DNA of 55,489 nucleotides from Candidatus Gastranaerophilales bacterium (GCA_944325075.1 CALUYU010000006.1:1-55489), one strand, 5' to 3'; positions 10,177 through 18,151 are shown, counted from the first letter of the stretch. A program made the numbers and translations. Notes: generated by a model from the sequence alone, not told the origin.

Positions 10177-10454
10177 TAGATTAAATGTGACAATATACGA
10201 ATTCTGCTAAAAATGGCTAAACTTGTCCCCTCTTAACTTGCAGTTCTTCCTGTTAAACGGTAAAAAGAGACATACAAGGGTGAGGTGCTCATAGAGTATT
10301 TAGGGGACATACAAACTGTAAGAGTTTAAAACAAGTACGTAATGACATTGTGAATATGTTTTAAGTAAATCTGGTCGAAAATTATATATAAAACCTGATT
10401 AGGGAATATTGACAATGAATATTTATATATTAAAATAAAAGATGTAACAAGTGA
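10177..10454. other. Intergenic region before tRNA-Gln
   Basis: No gene is seen. The region has an inverted repeat TGTCCCCT / AGGGGACA (10224-10231 and 10302-10309) and the direct repeat GACATACAA (10269-10277 and 10306-10314). A promoter candidate for the tRNA is TTGACA (10409-10414), 16 bases, TAAAAT (10431-10436). Confidence 0.45.
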
Positions 10455-10526
10455 TGGGACATCGCCAAGTGGTAAGGCAGCTGGTTTTGGTCCAGCCATT
10501 CGGAGGTTCGAATCCTTCTGTCCCAG
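10455..10526 (+). tRNA. tRNA-Gln (anticodon TTG)
   Basis: The 72-nt cloverleaf begins TGGGACA and pairs with TGTCCCA at the 3' end, with G as discriminator. The anticodon arm GCTGG-TTTTGGT-CCAGC gives anticodon TTG. The T arm contains GGTTCGAATCC. CCA is not encoded. A TTGACA/TAAAAT promoter lies just upstream and a strong terminator immediately downstream. Confidence 0.95.
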
Positions 10527-10532
10527 ATTTAT

Positions 10533-10566
10533 AAAAGGCCTTCAACAACTATGTTGAGGGTCTTTT
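10533..10566. terminator. Terminator after tRNA-Gln (possibly bidirectional)
   Basis: A 15-bp stem (10533-10547 with 10552-10566, a few G-U pairs, four-base loop) ends in CTTTT. It also lies at the 3' end of the convergent gene at 10588 and may serve both. Confidence 0.8.
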
Positions 10567-10587
10567 AGTTGTTAAAGCCCCGCTAAG

Positions 10588-11319
10588 TTATAAAATTAAA
10601 TCGGCATCAAAATAACCGACAATAAACTTTAATTTTTTTATGGCCTCTTCATAAGTAAGAGCCAAAGTTTCAAGATATCGATGGTCAAATAATTCTATTC
10701 TATTATTATTCTTATCGACCTTTTTTAAACTATAGCAGTGGTTATTACTCAATCCTTTCGAAAAGCCTATTCCGGTACCAAACACAAAACTACTGCCTGG
10801 ATTTTCACTAATTTTGTCGAGAATATCTCTGCTATCCTTTTCCTTTGATTTAAGATTTGAACTTAGACTGCTTTCATTTATTTTAAGAGCTTTTTTACCG
10901 GTAAACATTTCAAGAAAGTTCGATGGTTTATTAAATTCAAATTTTTCGTTACAGCTTGGAATTCTACATATCAATGGCTTCTTGTCGGGAAATTTATTTA
11001 AGAGTTTATTCATAGCGACTTCTAAAGCTTTAATAATAGGGTTATGCGGAGTTTTTAAGGGAACAGGATTAAGATACTTATCCATATAAACCAGATTATC
11101 CATTTCTTCTTGGGAAACAAAAAAGTCTTTGTTATGCCCGTTAATATTCCTGAATTTTACACAAAAGCCGTTACTTGTATGGGAAATATTTTCAGCAAGA
11201 ATTTTTCTGCCATTCTTGCTGTTAGCAAGAGCCCCAACAGAAGAGACCAGATAACAGTCTTGAAAATACTGTATCGCGCTCCTTAAATTTTTTATTTCAT
11301 CTAATCCCAATGGTTTCAT
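10588..11319 (-). CDS. Unknown protein with calpain-like (C2) cysteine protease motifs
   Basis: I do not recognise a named family at full length. The 243-residue protein has QDCYLVSSVGAL near residues 19-30, NHCYSLKKVD near 205 and IELFDHR near 217. These match in order and spacing the Cys, His and Asn/Asp blocks of calpain-type papain-fold proteases (QDCW..., GHAYS..., LRNPW). The third block has Asp where calpains have Asn. No signal peptide is obvious. A cysteine protease or a derived inactive fold is inferred and not proven. The gene is AT-rich like its neighbour at 11383 and is convergent with tRNA-Gln. Confidence 0.55.
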   Translation of the reverse strand: MKPLGLDEIKNLRSAIQYFQDCYLVSSVGALANSKNGRKILAENISHTSNGFCVKFRNINGHNKDFFVSQEEMDNLVYMDKYLNPVPLKTPHNPIIKALEVAMNKLLNKFPDKKPLICRIPSCNEKFEFNKPSNFLEMFTGKKALKINESSLSSNLKSKEKDSRDILDKISENPGSSFVFGTGIGFSKGLSNNHCYSLKKVDKNNNRIELFDHRYLETLALTYEEAIKKLKFIVGYFDADLIL

Positions 11320-11382
11320 ATTTAAAAGAAAACTGATGAATACATAAATTTGCTAATATAAAAAATTGAATAATTATATTAA

Positions 11383-11793
11383 TTAAATTTTGCCGAACAT
11401 TTTAAAGAGCGTACGACGGAAATTTTTCTTAACCGGTTTTACATAATCAAGAACAATGCTTTCACTCTTAATTAGAAATTTACGAACTTTACCGGATTTT
11501 GGATAAAGTGAAGAAAATTTTTCCTTAAAAGCATTGTCTGCTGTTTTTACAGCCTCATTCTTATACAAATCATTTAAATTACGATTATAGCAATCCGGAT
11601 AATTATTTGTTCTGAATTTTTTTCTTGCAAGAAGGCCTCTTGTCGGGTTTTTTCTGCAATCATTTAAATGATTTATCGCATCATCTAACAAATCGTCAGT
11701 TACATGCAACCTTGAATCCAGATGTGCATTATTCCAATAAGCATTATATTTTAATTTATTATATCTGTTGAAACCTTGGATTATGTAAGACAT
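11383..11793 (-). CDS. Unknown basic protein
   Basis: The start at 11793 is chosen because AAGGAG lies five bases upstream of this ATG; the frame stays open to 11880. The 136-residue product is Lys/Arg/Asn-rich, starts MSYIIQGFNRYNKLKYNAYW and ends in a basic FRRTLFKMFGKI tail. No domain, signal peptide or transmembrane helix is recognised. It is transcribed in the same direction as the calpain-like gene 63 bases downstream, so the two may be co-transcribed. Confidence 0.6.
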   Translation of the reverse strand: MSYIIQGFNRYNKLKYNAYWNNAHLDSRLHVTDDLLDDAINHLNDCRKNPTRGLLARKKFRTNNYPDCYNRNLNDLYKNEAVKTADNAFKEKFSSLYPKSGKVRKFLIKSESIVLDYVKPVKKNFRRTLFKMFGKI

Positions 11794-11901
11794 AAACACT
11801 CCTTTTCTTCTTATAGTAAAACACAAAAACGGGCAATTTTCAGTCTTGGTTTTGATCGAAACATATATCTTTACAAACAAGCTATATGGAAAGCTTAATT
11901 A

Positions 11902-11930
11902 TTGAAAGTTAATCTCAGATATGGTATAAT
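11902..11930 (+). promoter_or_regulatory. Strong promoter of the G-tract prepilin gene
   Basis: TTGAAA (11902-11907), a 17-base spacer and TATAAT (11925-11930) with an extended TGG before the -10. It is followed by a full AAGGAGG Shine-Dalgarno (11947-11953), an eight-base spacer and ATG at 11962. Confidence 0.85.
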
Positions 11931-11961
11931 AAAGATATAACATATTAAGGAGGATTTAACA

Positions 11962-12973
11962 ATGCTAAAATTCAATCATAGTGCTGTTTTCAGCCAAGGG
12001 GGGGGGGGCTAAACCTTGCCTAAAACCGTTGTCTCATGGCCATTACGGCGAATTTTTAGTGTCGGGACATCGGTATAGACACCTTTTTGAATATTTTAGA
12101 GTACCCGGGGCACTGCAGGATCCAAAAAATAAATATACAAAGGATAATGTAGGTTGGGCTTTCAGCCCAACAATGAAATTATGTTGGGGTAGAAACCCCA
12201 ACCTACAAAAAGCTATTTATTCTGTGTCTCGGAAAGCGACGCGTCATGCAAGACGGGGCTTAGTTCACAAGGCCGCGTTTACTTTGGCCGAAGTTCTTAT
12301 AACCCTTGGAATTATCGGAATTGTTGCGGCTATGACTTTGCCTACAGTAATATCTAAAACCCAGGATAAACAATTCAAAACAATGTTTAAAAAGCAATAT
12401 TCGGCAATGACACAAGCTCTTTTAATGACCTTTGAATCAGGTGATGATATACCCTCTCTTACCCAGGAAAATTGGTCTGACATGATTTTTTATGTCTGTA
12501 AAATAGCATCACAGTTAAAATATGTGGATGCAGGTCTAAATTGCAAAGAAATTGAAAAACTTGGAAACTCGTCTGATGTTGATAACGTTCCTATATATAC
12601 AAACAACGTAACCTGGCACAAAACTAACGAGTGGTATAATAAACAAGGGGTTCCACAAGACTTAGATCCGGGTTATTGGAATAAGACATTCGAACTTGCG
12701 GATGGTGCCTGGATAAACTTTAATTGTTTTAGAAATATTTTTGTAGATGTAAATGGAAAAGAACGGCCAAATACAATAGGCAGAGATATTTTTTATTTTA
12801 AAATTCCGGTTGGGGCGTTACGTACAGACTTTTTTAGCAGGAATCCGGGGGATATAAATAATGTCAACGGATGCAGTGGTAATTTTGGTGTAAGCATAAC
12901 ACCCGAAAACTATAGGTCAGACTGTGAAAATGGCAGCGGATGGGGGTGTTCACCCTTGTATATCCTCAACTAA
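11962..12973 (+). CDS. Type IV prepilin-like protein, start out of frame at a G11 tract
   Basis: The promoter, AAGGAGG ribosome-binding site and ATG at 11962 start a frame of 12 codons, then a run of 11 G (11998-12008), then TAA at 12010. Removing one G (or adding two) joins this ATG to the long frame running to 12973. That frame is already open across the tract from a GTG at 11981, which has no ribosome-binding site. It encodes an unusual leader of about 90 residues partly made of REPIN sequence (see 12149), then KAAFTLAEVLITLGII and a pilin-like body. It lacks the GWxxxDDYP tail of the other three copies. Either the gene is phase-variable and OFF here, or the homopolymer is an assembly error. 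Confidence 0.75.
11998..12008 (+). repeat. Homopolymeric G11 tract
   Basis: Eleven consecutive G lie 34 bases after the A of the ATG at 11962, in an otherwise AT-rich region. Position and length match simple-repeat contingency loci of host-adapted bacteria. Confidence 0.95.
12149..12206 (+). repeat. REPIN-like double palindrome, copy A
   Basis: The 58-bp element has terminal inverted repeats GTAGGTTGGG / CCCAACCTAC. Inside are two hairpins, GTTGGGC-loop-GCCCAAC and GTTGGGG-loop-CCCCAAC. It is identical over the full 58 bp to the reverse complement of 50384-50441. It lies inside the open frame of the prepilin leader and is translated there if the long frame is used. Confidence 0.9.
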
Positions 12974-13058
12974 AATTGTTATTCTAATACCTCCAAAACA
13001 ACTAGGCAAAAAAAAATTCTAAATCATATAAGAAAACAAACAATAAAAATTTTTATTG

Positions 13059-13064
13059 TATAAT
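13059..13064 (+). promoter_or_regulatory. -10 box of the riboswitch transcript
   Basis: TATAAT at 13059-13064 lies about 40 bases before the riboswitch aptamer. No convincing -35 box is visible. Confidence 0.5.
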
Positions 13065-13104
13065 ATAGAAAAAGTTGCTTAACAAAAAAAATAAATAAAA
13101 AAAT

Positions 13105-13218
13105 TTTCTAGGGTTCCGCGGTCATGCCGGCTGGTCCAAGAGAAAATTCACAAAGTTTTTGTGTACACGGAAGGATAAAAGCCTGGGAGATACATATCTC
13201 TCAGGTTTTTTGTATAAA
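13105..13218 (+). ncRNA. Guanidine-I riboswitch (ykkC class) with terminator
   Basis: The conserved blocks of the ykkC subtype-1 aptamer appear in order: CTAGGGTTCCG (13108-13118), CTGGTCCAAGAGAAAA (13131-13146) and ACACGGAAGGATAAAAGCC (13165-13183) followed by TGGGAGA. The last block overlaps the 5' arm of a terminator, CCTGGGAGA / TCTCTCAGG (13182-13190 and 13197-13205), followed by six T. Guanidinium binding is expected to hold the aptamer 3' strand and prevent termination, which turns on the exporter gene 16 bases downstream. Class and ligand follow from the family and from the SMR gene it controls. Confidence 0.93.
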
Positions 13219-13233
13219 GAAAGGGAATATAAA

Positions 13234-13551
13234 ATGCATTGGATATTTTTATTTATCGCGGGATTATTTGAAATCAGCTGGGCTGTGGGGCTAAAATTCT
13301 CTCATGGGTTTAGCCAGATAATTCCTTCTGTATTAACTGTTATTTGCATGATTGCAAGTTTTTATTTTCTTGCCCTGGCGCTAAAGAGCCTGCCGCTAGG
13401 AACAGCGTATGCCATTTGGACCGGAATAGGAACAATCGGAACAGTAATATTCGGAATAATACTTTTTAAAGAACCGGTCACCGCAATACGCCTGCTATGC
13501 ATTGCACTGATAATAAGCGGAATTACCGTGCTAAAGTTAATATCACATTAA
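13234..13551 (+). CDS. gdx: SMR-family guanidinium exporter (Gdx/SugE)
   Basis: The 105-residue protein has four transmembrane helices. The family-defining Glu13 is in GLFEISWAVGLKFS, and the Gdx-type motifs LPLGTAYAIWTGIG and GIILFKEP are present. Gdx proteins export guanidinium in exchange for protons as antiparallel dimers. The ATG at 13234 is chosen over the longer frame from 13159 because the latter would run through the riboswitch terminator, and AAAGGG precedes 13234. Guanidine control by the upstream riboswitch supports Gdx rather than a broad quaternary-ammonium transporter. A palindromic hairpin follows at 13587. Confidence 0.93.
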   Translation: MHWIFLFIAGLFEISWAVGLKFSHGFSQIIPSVLTVICMIASFYFLALALKSLPLGTAYAIWTGIGTIGTVIFGIILFKEPVTAIRLLCIALIISGITVLKLISH

Positions 13552-13586
13552 GAATAAACCAGAGTTCAAAAATTCTTAATTGCAAC

Positions 13587-13614
13587 AATAACCGGTACAA
13601 TTATACCGGTTATT
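13587..13614. terminator. Terminator-like hairpin between convergent genes
   Basis: A perfect 11-bp stem AATAACCGGTA / TACCGGTTATT with a CAATTA loop lies between gdx and the convergent MBL gene. There is no long U-run on either strand. Confidence 0.55.
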
Positions 13615-13644
13615 TGTACGTATTTGACACTGCATTCATCAACT

Positions 13645-14412
13645 TTAAAATTTTAAAACTTCATTATCCGCCGGAACCAAAACATTAGCCAATCCCAAGT
13701 TTTTAATATCCTCACGTGTTACAGTAAGATGGCTGACGGTTCCCATATGGCTGGCAACGATTACCGAATTTGGAGAATATTCAGAAATTGTTTTGACATC
13801 GTTCGCATCCATAATAATTCTTTCCCCAGTGAGCATTCTTGCACCGCATGAATTTACAACAATAATTTCAGGTTTATATTTATCTAATGCATTTATAACC
13901 TCATCACACCATATTGTATCTCCGGCTATATATAAAGTTTTTTCATTGTCGGACTTAAACACAACACCCATTGACTCATAAGGCATTCCCATTGATTCAC
14001 AAATAGGTTTAATAATTTCTCGCTTGCCATGCTGGCATTCTGTTCTATATAGCTTTATCCCTGCAAATTCCGTTCCATCTAAAGACAAAATCCGAACATC
14101 CTCAAATCCCATCGATTTAATAATTTCCGAATCCTTGTCAGATTGAACAAAAAAAGGAATATGTTTATCAATAGCCTTAGCAGCAAAATCATCCCAATGA
14201 TCAGGATGATAATGAGTTAATATAACTGCATCAACATTTACAATTTCTTCAATACTTATTGGAAGCTCCACTCTTGGCTGTCTCACTTCTGCGTTATAAG
14301 CCCCATCAAATCCCGGCATATAGTCTTTAGGCATCAGCCATGGATCTATCAAAAAGCGTTTATTATTGTAAGTTACAATTATTGTTGCATTTCTTATTTG
14401 ATGAATAAGCAT
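13645..14412 (-). CDS. MBL-fold metal-dependent hydrolase (UlaG-like)
   Basis: The start at 14412 follows GGGAG at good spacing; the frame continues upstream to 14436. The 255-residue protein shows the metallo-beta-lactamase motif THYHPDHWDD (near residue 73), the metal-bridging Asp in LYIAGDTIW (near 173) and a C-terminal ASHMGTVSHL His. These are expected to bind two metal ions in a cytoplasmic hydrolase. The closest look is to the UlaG/lactonase-like branch, but the substrate cannot be told. It lies 32 bases downstream of the LdpA-like gene on the same strand and is probably co-transcribed with it. Confidence 0.85.
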   Translation of the reverse strand: MLIHQIRNATIIVTYNNKRFLIDPWLMPKDYMPGFDGAYNAEVRQPRVELPISIEEIVNVDAVILTHYHPDHWDDFAAKAIDKHIPFFVQSDKDSEIIKSMGFEDVRILSLDGTEFAGIKLYRTECQHGKREIIKPICESMGMPYESMGVVFKSDNEKTLYIAGDTIWCDEVINALDKYKPEIIVVNSCGARMLTGERIIMDANDVKTISEYSPNSVIVASHMGTVSHLTVTREDIKNLGLANVLVPADNEVLKF

Positions 14413-14444
14413 ATTTCTCCCTTCTTTAACGAACATTAAAATAT

Positions 14445-15425
14445 TTACAGTTTATCATAATTAGAACATTTAGAACTCTGAACAAGCCCTTTTGCAATTT
14501 CTAAAGCCTCATTAAAAATTTTATCGTTGGTCCAGAAATCTTCTCTTTGGATATAAGAACGGACAAGTTTCCTGGCATACGAACCAACAGCAACCCCGTT
14601 TGCCTTTATCCCGCAAAGTTCGGCAAGCTTAATACTCTTGGAATTAGTGCCCCCGGATAAAAATAGATAGACTGGCAAATTCTCATCCTGAAAAATTTCA
14701 GCAGCCGCAACCGCTTGAAGTGTTGTCTTATAATCATCCACTCCGCCCGACATAGGGGCCCCATCTGCCTGAATAATTGTTGTATAAGGCTCTCTTATCT
14801 GAAGCATTTTCTTTATCCTTGCAAGTAAAAATTCGTTCCCCAACTTTGAGCGGTCTATGCATATACTCAAAATCCCCGGATATAAATTATTAATCTGGCG
14901 CCAAACATCCTGAACTTCCTGCTCATCATAACAGACCGCATGAAATTCAATACAATCAATTCCTTTACTAATCAAAGGCGGCAGCAGGTCTTTTATTTGG
15001 GAAGCTTTTGAATACATATCCACACAATTGGCAGGACAAACCTGTCTGCATTTCCCGCAGCCTATACAACGTTTGTTGTTAATACGATAAGCATTTTCGA
15101 CACTATAAACAGCATTTTGCAGACAAACATCCCAACAGCTGCCGCATTTTGTACATAAATTCCGGTTAATTTCGGCCTTATTAATATGCGGATCCCCCTT
15201 TATCCCAACGCTCACACAAATATATCTATCATCTTTTATTCCCGAACGTTCAATTCCTCTCTTTGCTGCATCAACAACATCCGGATACGCTGAAACATCA
15301 AACAAGCTGCAACCCGCTCTTGAATATAATGCAACAAGCTTTTCAACTTCTACGACATCCTCATTTCCTGCTCCGCAAACGAGTTTAAATATATGGTCAT
15401 TATTTCTTAAAAAATTCGAAAGCAA
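14445..15425 (-). CDS. ldpA: LdpA-like 4Fe-4S protein
   Basis: The 326-residue protein opens with FKLVCGAGNEDVVEVEKL and a TIM-barrel-like segment (LVALYSRAGCSLFDVSAYP). Two 4Fe-4S ferredoxin motifs follow (CTKCGSCWDVC and CIGCGKCRQVC, near residues 101 and 127). The C-terminal half contains TIIQADGAPMSGGVDDYKTT and FLSGGTNSKS. This order matches cyanobacterial LdpA, a redox-sensing iron-sulphur protein that feeds light/redox state to the circadian clock. No kai gene is in view, so clock input is not implied; a redox-sensing or enzymatic role is more likely. The call is based on recalled family features and needs a profile search. Confidence 0.65.
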   Translation of the reverse strand: MLSNFLRNNDHIFKLVCGAGNEDVVEVEKLVALYSRAGCSLFDVSAYPDVVDAAKRGIERSGIKDDRYICVSVGIKGDPHINKAEINRNLCTKCGSCWDVCLQNAVYSVENAYRINNKRCIGCGKCRQVCPANCVDMYSKASQIKDLLPPLISKGIDCIEFHAVCYDEQEVQDVWRQINNLYPGILSICIDRSKLGNEFLLARIKKMLQIREPYTTIIQADGAPMSGGVDDYKTTLQAVAAAEIFQDENLPVYLFLSGGTNSKSIKLAELCGIKANGVAVGSYARKLVRSYIQREDFWTNDKIFNEALEIAKGLVQSSKCSNYDKL

Positions 15426-15716
15426 AAATTTTCCTCACACTTCAAAGATTTGCCATCACAAAATTTAAATGGCTTATATTAAACTAATACAATAATCATA
15501 TCACTAATAAAGTAATTTTTCAAAATTTTTAAACACAGGTATAGGAATAATTCTTCTGCTAAGAATTAAGACAACTGTATGATTTAATACATTGAAAAAT
15601 GGGAATCTTCAGCCTGACCTTGAATTAAGACAAAAATCTATTATAATAATATTATAAATATAAATATATAACATATTAAACTAATTTGGGAGTTTCGAAC
15701 TGAAAGGGTAAAATCT
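15426..15716. other. Divergent intergenic region, ldpA-like / HxlR gene
   Basis: No gene is seen. The 12-base direct repeat GAATTAAGACAA occurs at 15563-15574 and 15622-15633 and could be an operator pair. A very AT-rich stretch with overlapping TATAAT-like boxes (about 15640-15675) precedes the HxlR gene. Confidence 0.4.
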
Positions 15717-16040
15717 ATGAAAAAGCAGAAAAGGGCAAAAGATCCAGTTGACATCTTTCTTACATTTGTTAATAATAAATCAAAAGTTCAAATATTAAGA
15801 GATTTGCTTACCGGCACAAAAACATTTAATCAGCTTTTAGTATCTACCAGGTGCCTGCCGTGGACTTTACTTTGGCATTTAAAAACTCTCACAGCCAAAA
15901 AGCTCATAAGTACTACATTATATGCCGACTTTCCTATAAGAGTTGAATATACTCTTACGCGATTTGGAGAAAGCCTGAAGCCAATTCTCAATTCAATGGC
16001 TGAATGGGGGCTATACTATAGAGAACATTCCAAACATTAA
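15717..16040 (+). CDS. HxlR-type winged-helix transcriptional regulator
   Basis: The 107-residue protein has the HxlR layout: KVQILRDLLTGTKTFNQLL (helix plus recognition region), TLLWHLKTLTAKKLIS and the wing PIRVEYTLTRFGESLKPILNSMAEWG. It lacks the N-terminal Cys found in redox-sensing HxlR members, although one Cys lies in STRCLPW. It likely binds DNA as a dimer. Possible targets are the genes with the shared palindrome described at 17471 and 38918. The AAAGGGTAAAATCT ribosome-binding site is acceptable. Confidence 0.88.
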   Translation: MKKQKRAKDPVDIFLTFVNNKSKVQILRDLLTGTKTFNQLLVSTRCLPWTLLWHLKTLTAKKLISTTLYADFPIRVEYTLTRFGESLKPILNSMAEWGLYYREHSKH

Positions 16041-16136
16041 TTTTACTTTTTGTTAAAATTTATTAACAAAATGTCACTTTTTTCAGACTGATTGTTTTTT
16101 ATAATATAGGGATTTTAATAATAAGGGGAAATTATT

Positions 16137-16841
16137 ATGGTTGAAAAAATCAGTTCTGAGCAGGCGTATGTTAATTATGTAATGGGCAAGCTGCCTGAGA
16201 GCAAAAAAGGTGCTGTACATACAATGAGAAAAGGCGACAATCTCTGGAATATCGCCAAAAAAGAATTAAATAAGAAAAACGCAACAAATCAGGAAATCAG
16301 CGAATACATGCTGCTTATTGCCAAATTAAACAATCTTAACACCATAGAGAAAATGAACAACTTAAGAGTAAATGATAAAATTTACCTGCCGGAAGCCGGT
16401 ACTGTACAAAAAATGGGCAATAATACCACTGAAAACCAAACTTCCGCAGAACGCAGCATTTTACAGCTAAAAAATATTATACTTACAGATCAAACAATTA
16501 AAGTAGAAAAAATGTATAAAGGTTATGAAGCTAAAGATGATCTTTATCACGTATACAATGAATATACTTACCCTGAAACCGGTTTCAAAAGCCATAAACA
16601 TCCGCTGATGACTTTTGTAATGGACAAAAATACCGGAAATATAAAATCTATTACCTATAATGACCAGGAGAAAAGACTCAATACATTTAGTTATGACTAT
16701 GTAATAGACGAAAAAGGTCAAATAGTAAAAAATTCACATACAGATAAAAAACAAAAAGCCGGAAAAATTGACAAGCAAGAACTTGAAGGGCTTCACTCCG
16801 AATTAAAAAAACTTACGGAAAATAGTACATACTTTTACTAA
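16137..16841 (+). CDS. LysM-domain protein of unknown function
   Basis: The 234-residue protein carries one LysM domain at about residues 26-88 (HTMRKGDNLWNIAKKELN, ending NDKIYLPE), a peptidoglycan- or chitin-binding fold. A C-terminal region of unknown fold follows (PETGFKSHKHPLMTFVMDKNTGNI). No signal peptide or membrane segment is visible, so export, if any, is by an unrecognised route. AAGGGGAAATT precedes the ATG. The stop codon is embedded in a long perfect terminator hairpin shared with the convergent FMN reductase gene. Confidence 0.75.
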   Translation: MVEKISSEQAYVNYVMGKLPESKKGAVHTMRKGDNLWNIAKKELNKKNATNQEISEYMLLIAKLNNLNTIEKMNNLRVNDKIYLPEAGTVQKMGNNTTENQTSAERSILQLKNIILTDQTIKVEKMYKGYEAKDDLYHVYNEYTYPETGFKSHKHPLMTFVMDKNTGNIKSITYNDQEKRLNTFSYDYVIDEKGQIVKNSHTDKKQKAGKIDKQELEGLHSELKKLTENSTYFY

Positions 16842-16877
16842 ATTCAAAAATGCAGACAGAGTCTGCATTTTTGAATT
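16841..16877. terminator. Bidirectional terminator shared by convergent genes
   Basis: A perfect 17-bp stem (16841-16857 with 16861-16877, loop AGA) is flanked by A/T runs on both strands. It overlaps the last base of the LysM stop codon and the first two bases of the opposite gene's stop codon. Confidence 0.9.
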
Positions 16878-17415
16878 ACACAGTTTTACCCATTTTATAA
16901 GCCCGATTCAAAAGATCAGTTTGTTTGACATCGCCAACATTCCATACACCCACTGCATATAAAATGCCTTTTTCGTTAGATCCGGAAAGACAATCAGTAA
17001 AACCTCTAAAACATTCAATAGTTCTTTCCAATGCGTCTTCACTGGAATCCGCAGCAGTTACAATATAATAAAAATCTTTATTGCTCATTGCCGGATATCT
17101 TGAACAGCAGCGGTCAATTAGTGTTTTCATCTGTGCACACAACGTATAAAAATATACCGGCGTTGCCATTACAATAACATCTGCCTGAACCATTTTTTCA
17201 AGAACCTCCGCGGCATCATCTTTTTGGGAACAAGATGTGTAATTATTTCTTGTGCACAAACCACAGCCTATACAGTAGTTGATATTTTTATCTTTCAAAA
17301 ATATTTTCTCAACTTCTGCCCCGGTTTCTCTTGCCCCGCGGATAAATTCATCCCATAACATATCCGAATTTCCACCGCGTCTTGGACTTGCCGAAAGAAC
17401 TAAAACTTTTTTCAT
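16876..17415 (-). CDS. NADPH-dependent FMN reductase / iron-sulphur flavoprotein-like
   Basis: The 179-residue flavodoxin-fold protein has an FMN-phosphate loop SASPRRGGNSDML (residues 8-20), a Cys-rich CIGCGLCTRNNYTSC segment (about 48-62) and the flavin motif TPVYFYTLCAQMKTLIDR. The Cys pattern resembles iron-sulphur flavoproteins, which use flavin and sometimes a 4Fe-4S cluster to reduce quinones or oxygen species. Its promoter has TTGACT and TGTAAA boxes with a perfect palindrome between them (17471-17485). The same site is found upstream of the YkgJ gene at 38867, so the two are probably co-regulated. Confidence 0.88.
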   Translation of the reverse strand: MKKVLVLSASPRRGGNSDMLWDEFIRGARETGAEVEKIFLKDKNINYCIGCGLCTRNNYTSCSQKDDAAEVLEKMVQADVIVMATPVYFYTLCAQMKTLIDRCCSRYPAMSNKDFYYIVTAADSSEDALERTIECFRGFTDCLSGSNEKGILYAVGVWNVGDVKQTDLLNRAYKMGKTV

Positions 17416-17461
17416 ATAGTCTCCTTCCTTTGCTATAACCCATAACTGTTTACCTGTTCAT

Positions 17462-17490
17462 TTTACAACCTGATAGCTGCTATCAGTCAA
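17462..17490 (-). promoter_or_regulatory. Promoter with embedded palindromic operator (FMN reductase)
   Basis: On the minus strand, TTGACT (17490-17485), 17 bases and TGTAAA (17467-17462). The spacer is occupied by TGATAGCTGCTATCA (17471-17485), a perfect dyad around a central T. A repressor there would block polymerase. A near-identical arrangement lies at 38909-38937. Confidence 0.7.
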
Positions 17491-17641
17491 GAAAGTGATA
17501 AAAACATAAAAGGAGTAGAATATTCTACATGTAAATTTTTGTAAAAAATCTATTTAAATTTTTAAAGTTAAATAAATAAAAATCCGTAAGGGGAAATATA
17601 ACAGGCTTTGAACGTTCAAACCAAATAAGAGAGGAGAATTT

Positions 17642-18151
17642 ATGACCACATCAATTACATCCGTTAACACAACTACAGAAACACAAACAGCAGCACTTGG
17701 AACAACTGCTGAAGAAACAGAAGAACTAAGTGAAAGTACCAAAAGACAACTGGAAGCATTAGGAATTACCGTAACAGACGGAATGACCGAATCAGAAGCT
17801 CAAGAAAAAATTGAAGAAGCGAAAAAAGAAAAAGGACAAGCAGCGGCAGCAGCCCCGGCATCAGAAACAGAAGTAACAGCAGATATAAAAAATCTTGCAA
17901 CTGCAATTGGTTTAAGCTATGACGATGCCACTGACCCGCAGGAAATCTTAACTCAAATTGCTGAAGAATTAGAGGCACAAATTGATGAAGCAGCAGAAAA
18001 CCCGCAAGAATTAAATAACTTAATGAAATATTACCGGGAACTATCATCACTTGATGCTGAATATGATGATATCCAAAAGGGCCAGGCAAAAATTTATGCG
18101 GCATTAAATATGATATCCGAAAGTAACAAAAAAGCGCTTGGATTAGAATAA
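17642..18151 (+). CDS. Unknown acidic, helical protein
   Basis: The 169-residue protein is not recognised. It is rich in Thr, Glu and Ala: a Thr-rich N-terminus (MTTSITSVNTTTETQT), a predicted helical Glu/Lys segment, an AAAAAP linker near residue 75 and a helical C-terminal half. There is no signal peptide, no membrane helix and no Cys. A strong GAGAGGAG ribosome-binding site and a downstream terminator indicate a real, single-gene transcript. Its composition suggests a soluble structural or secreted protein, without firm support. Confidence 0.65.
   Translation: MTTSITSVNTTTETQTAALGTTAEETEELSESTKRQLEALGITVTDGMTESEAQEKIEEAKKEKGQAAAAAPASETEVTADIKNLATAIGLSYDDATDPQEILTQIAEELEAQIDEAAENPQELNNLMKYYRELSSLDAEYDDIQKGQAKIYAALNMISESNKKALGLE

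Noticed and set aside
13159..13233. Longer N-terminus of the SMR exporter from 13159.
   Set aside because: It would be translated from the riboswitch and through its terminator; 13234 has its own ribosome-binding site and gives the normal family length.
14445..15425. Dihydroorotate- or glutamate-synthase-type ferredoxin domain enzyme instead of LdpA.
   Set aside because: Two ferredoxin motifs fit many families, but the N-terminal FKLVCGAG block and the C-terminal ADGAPMSGG and LSGGTN blocks fit LdpA better. It is kept at moderate confidence.
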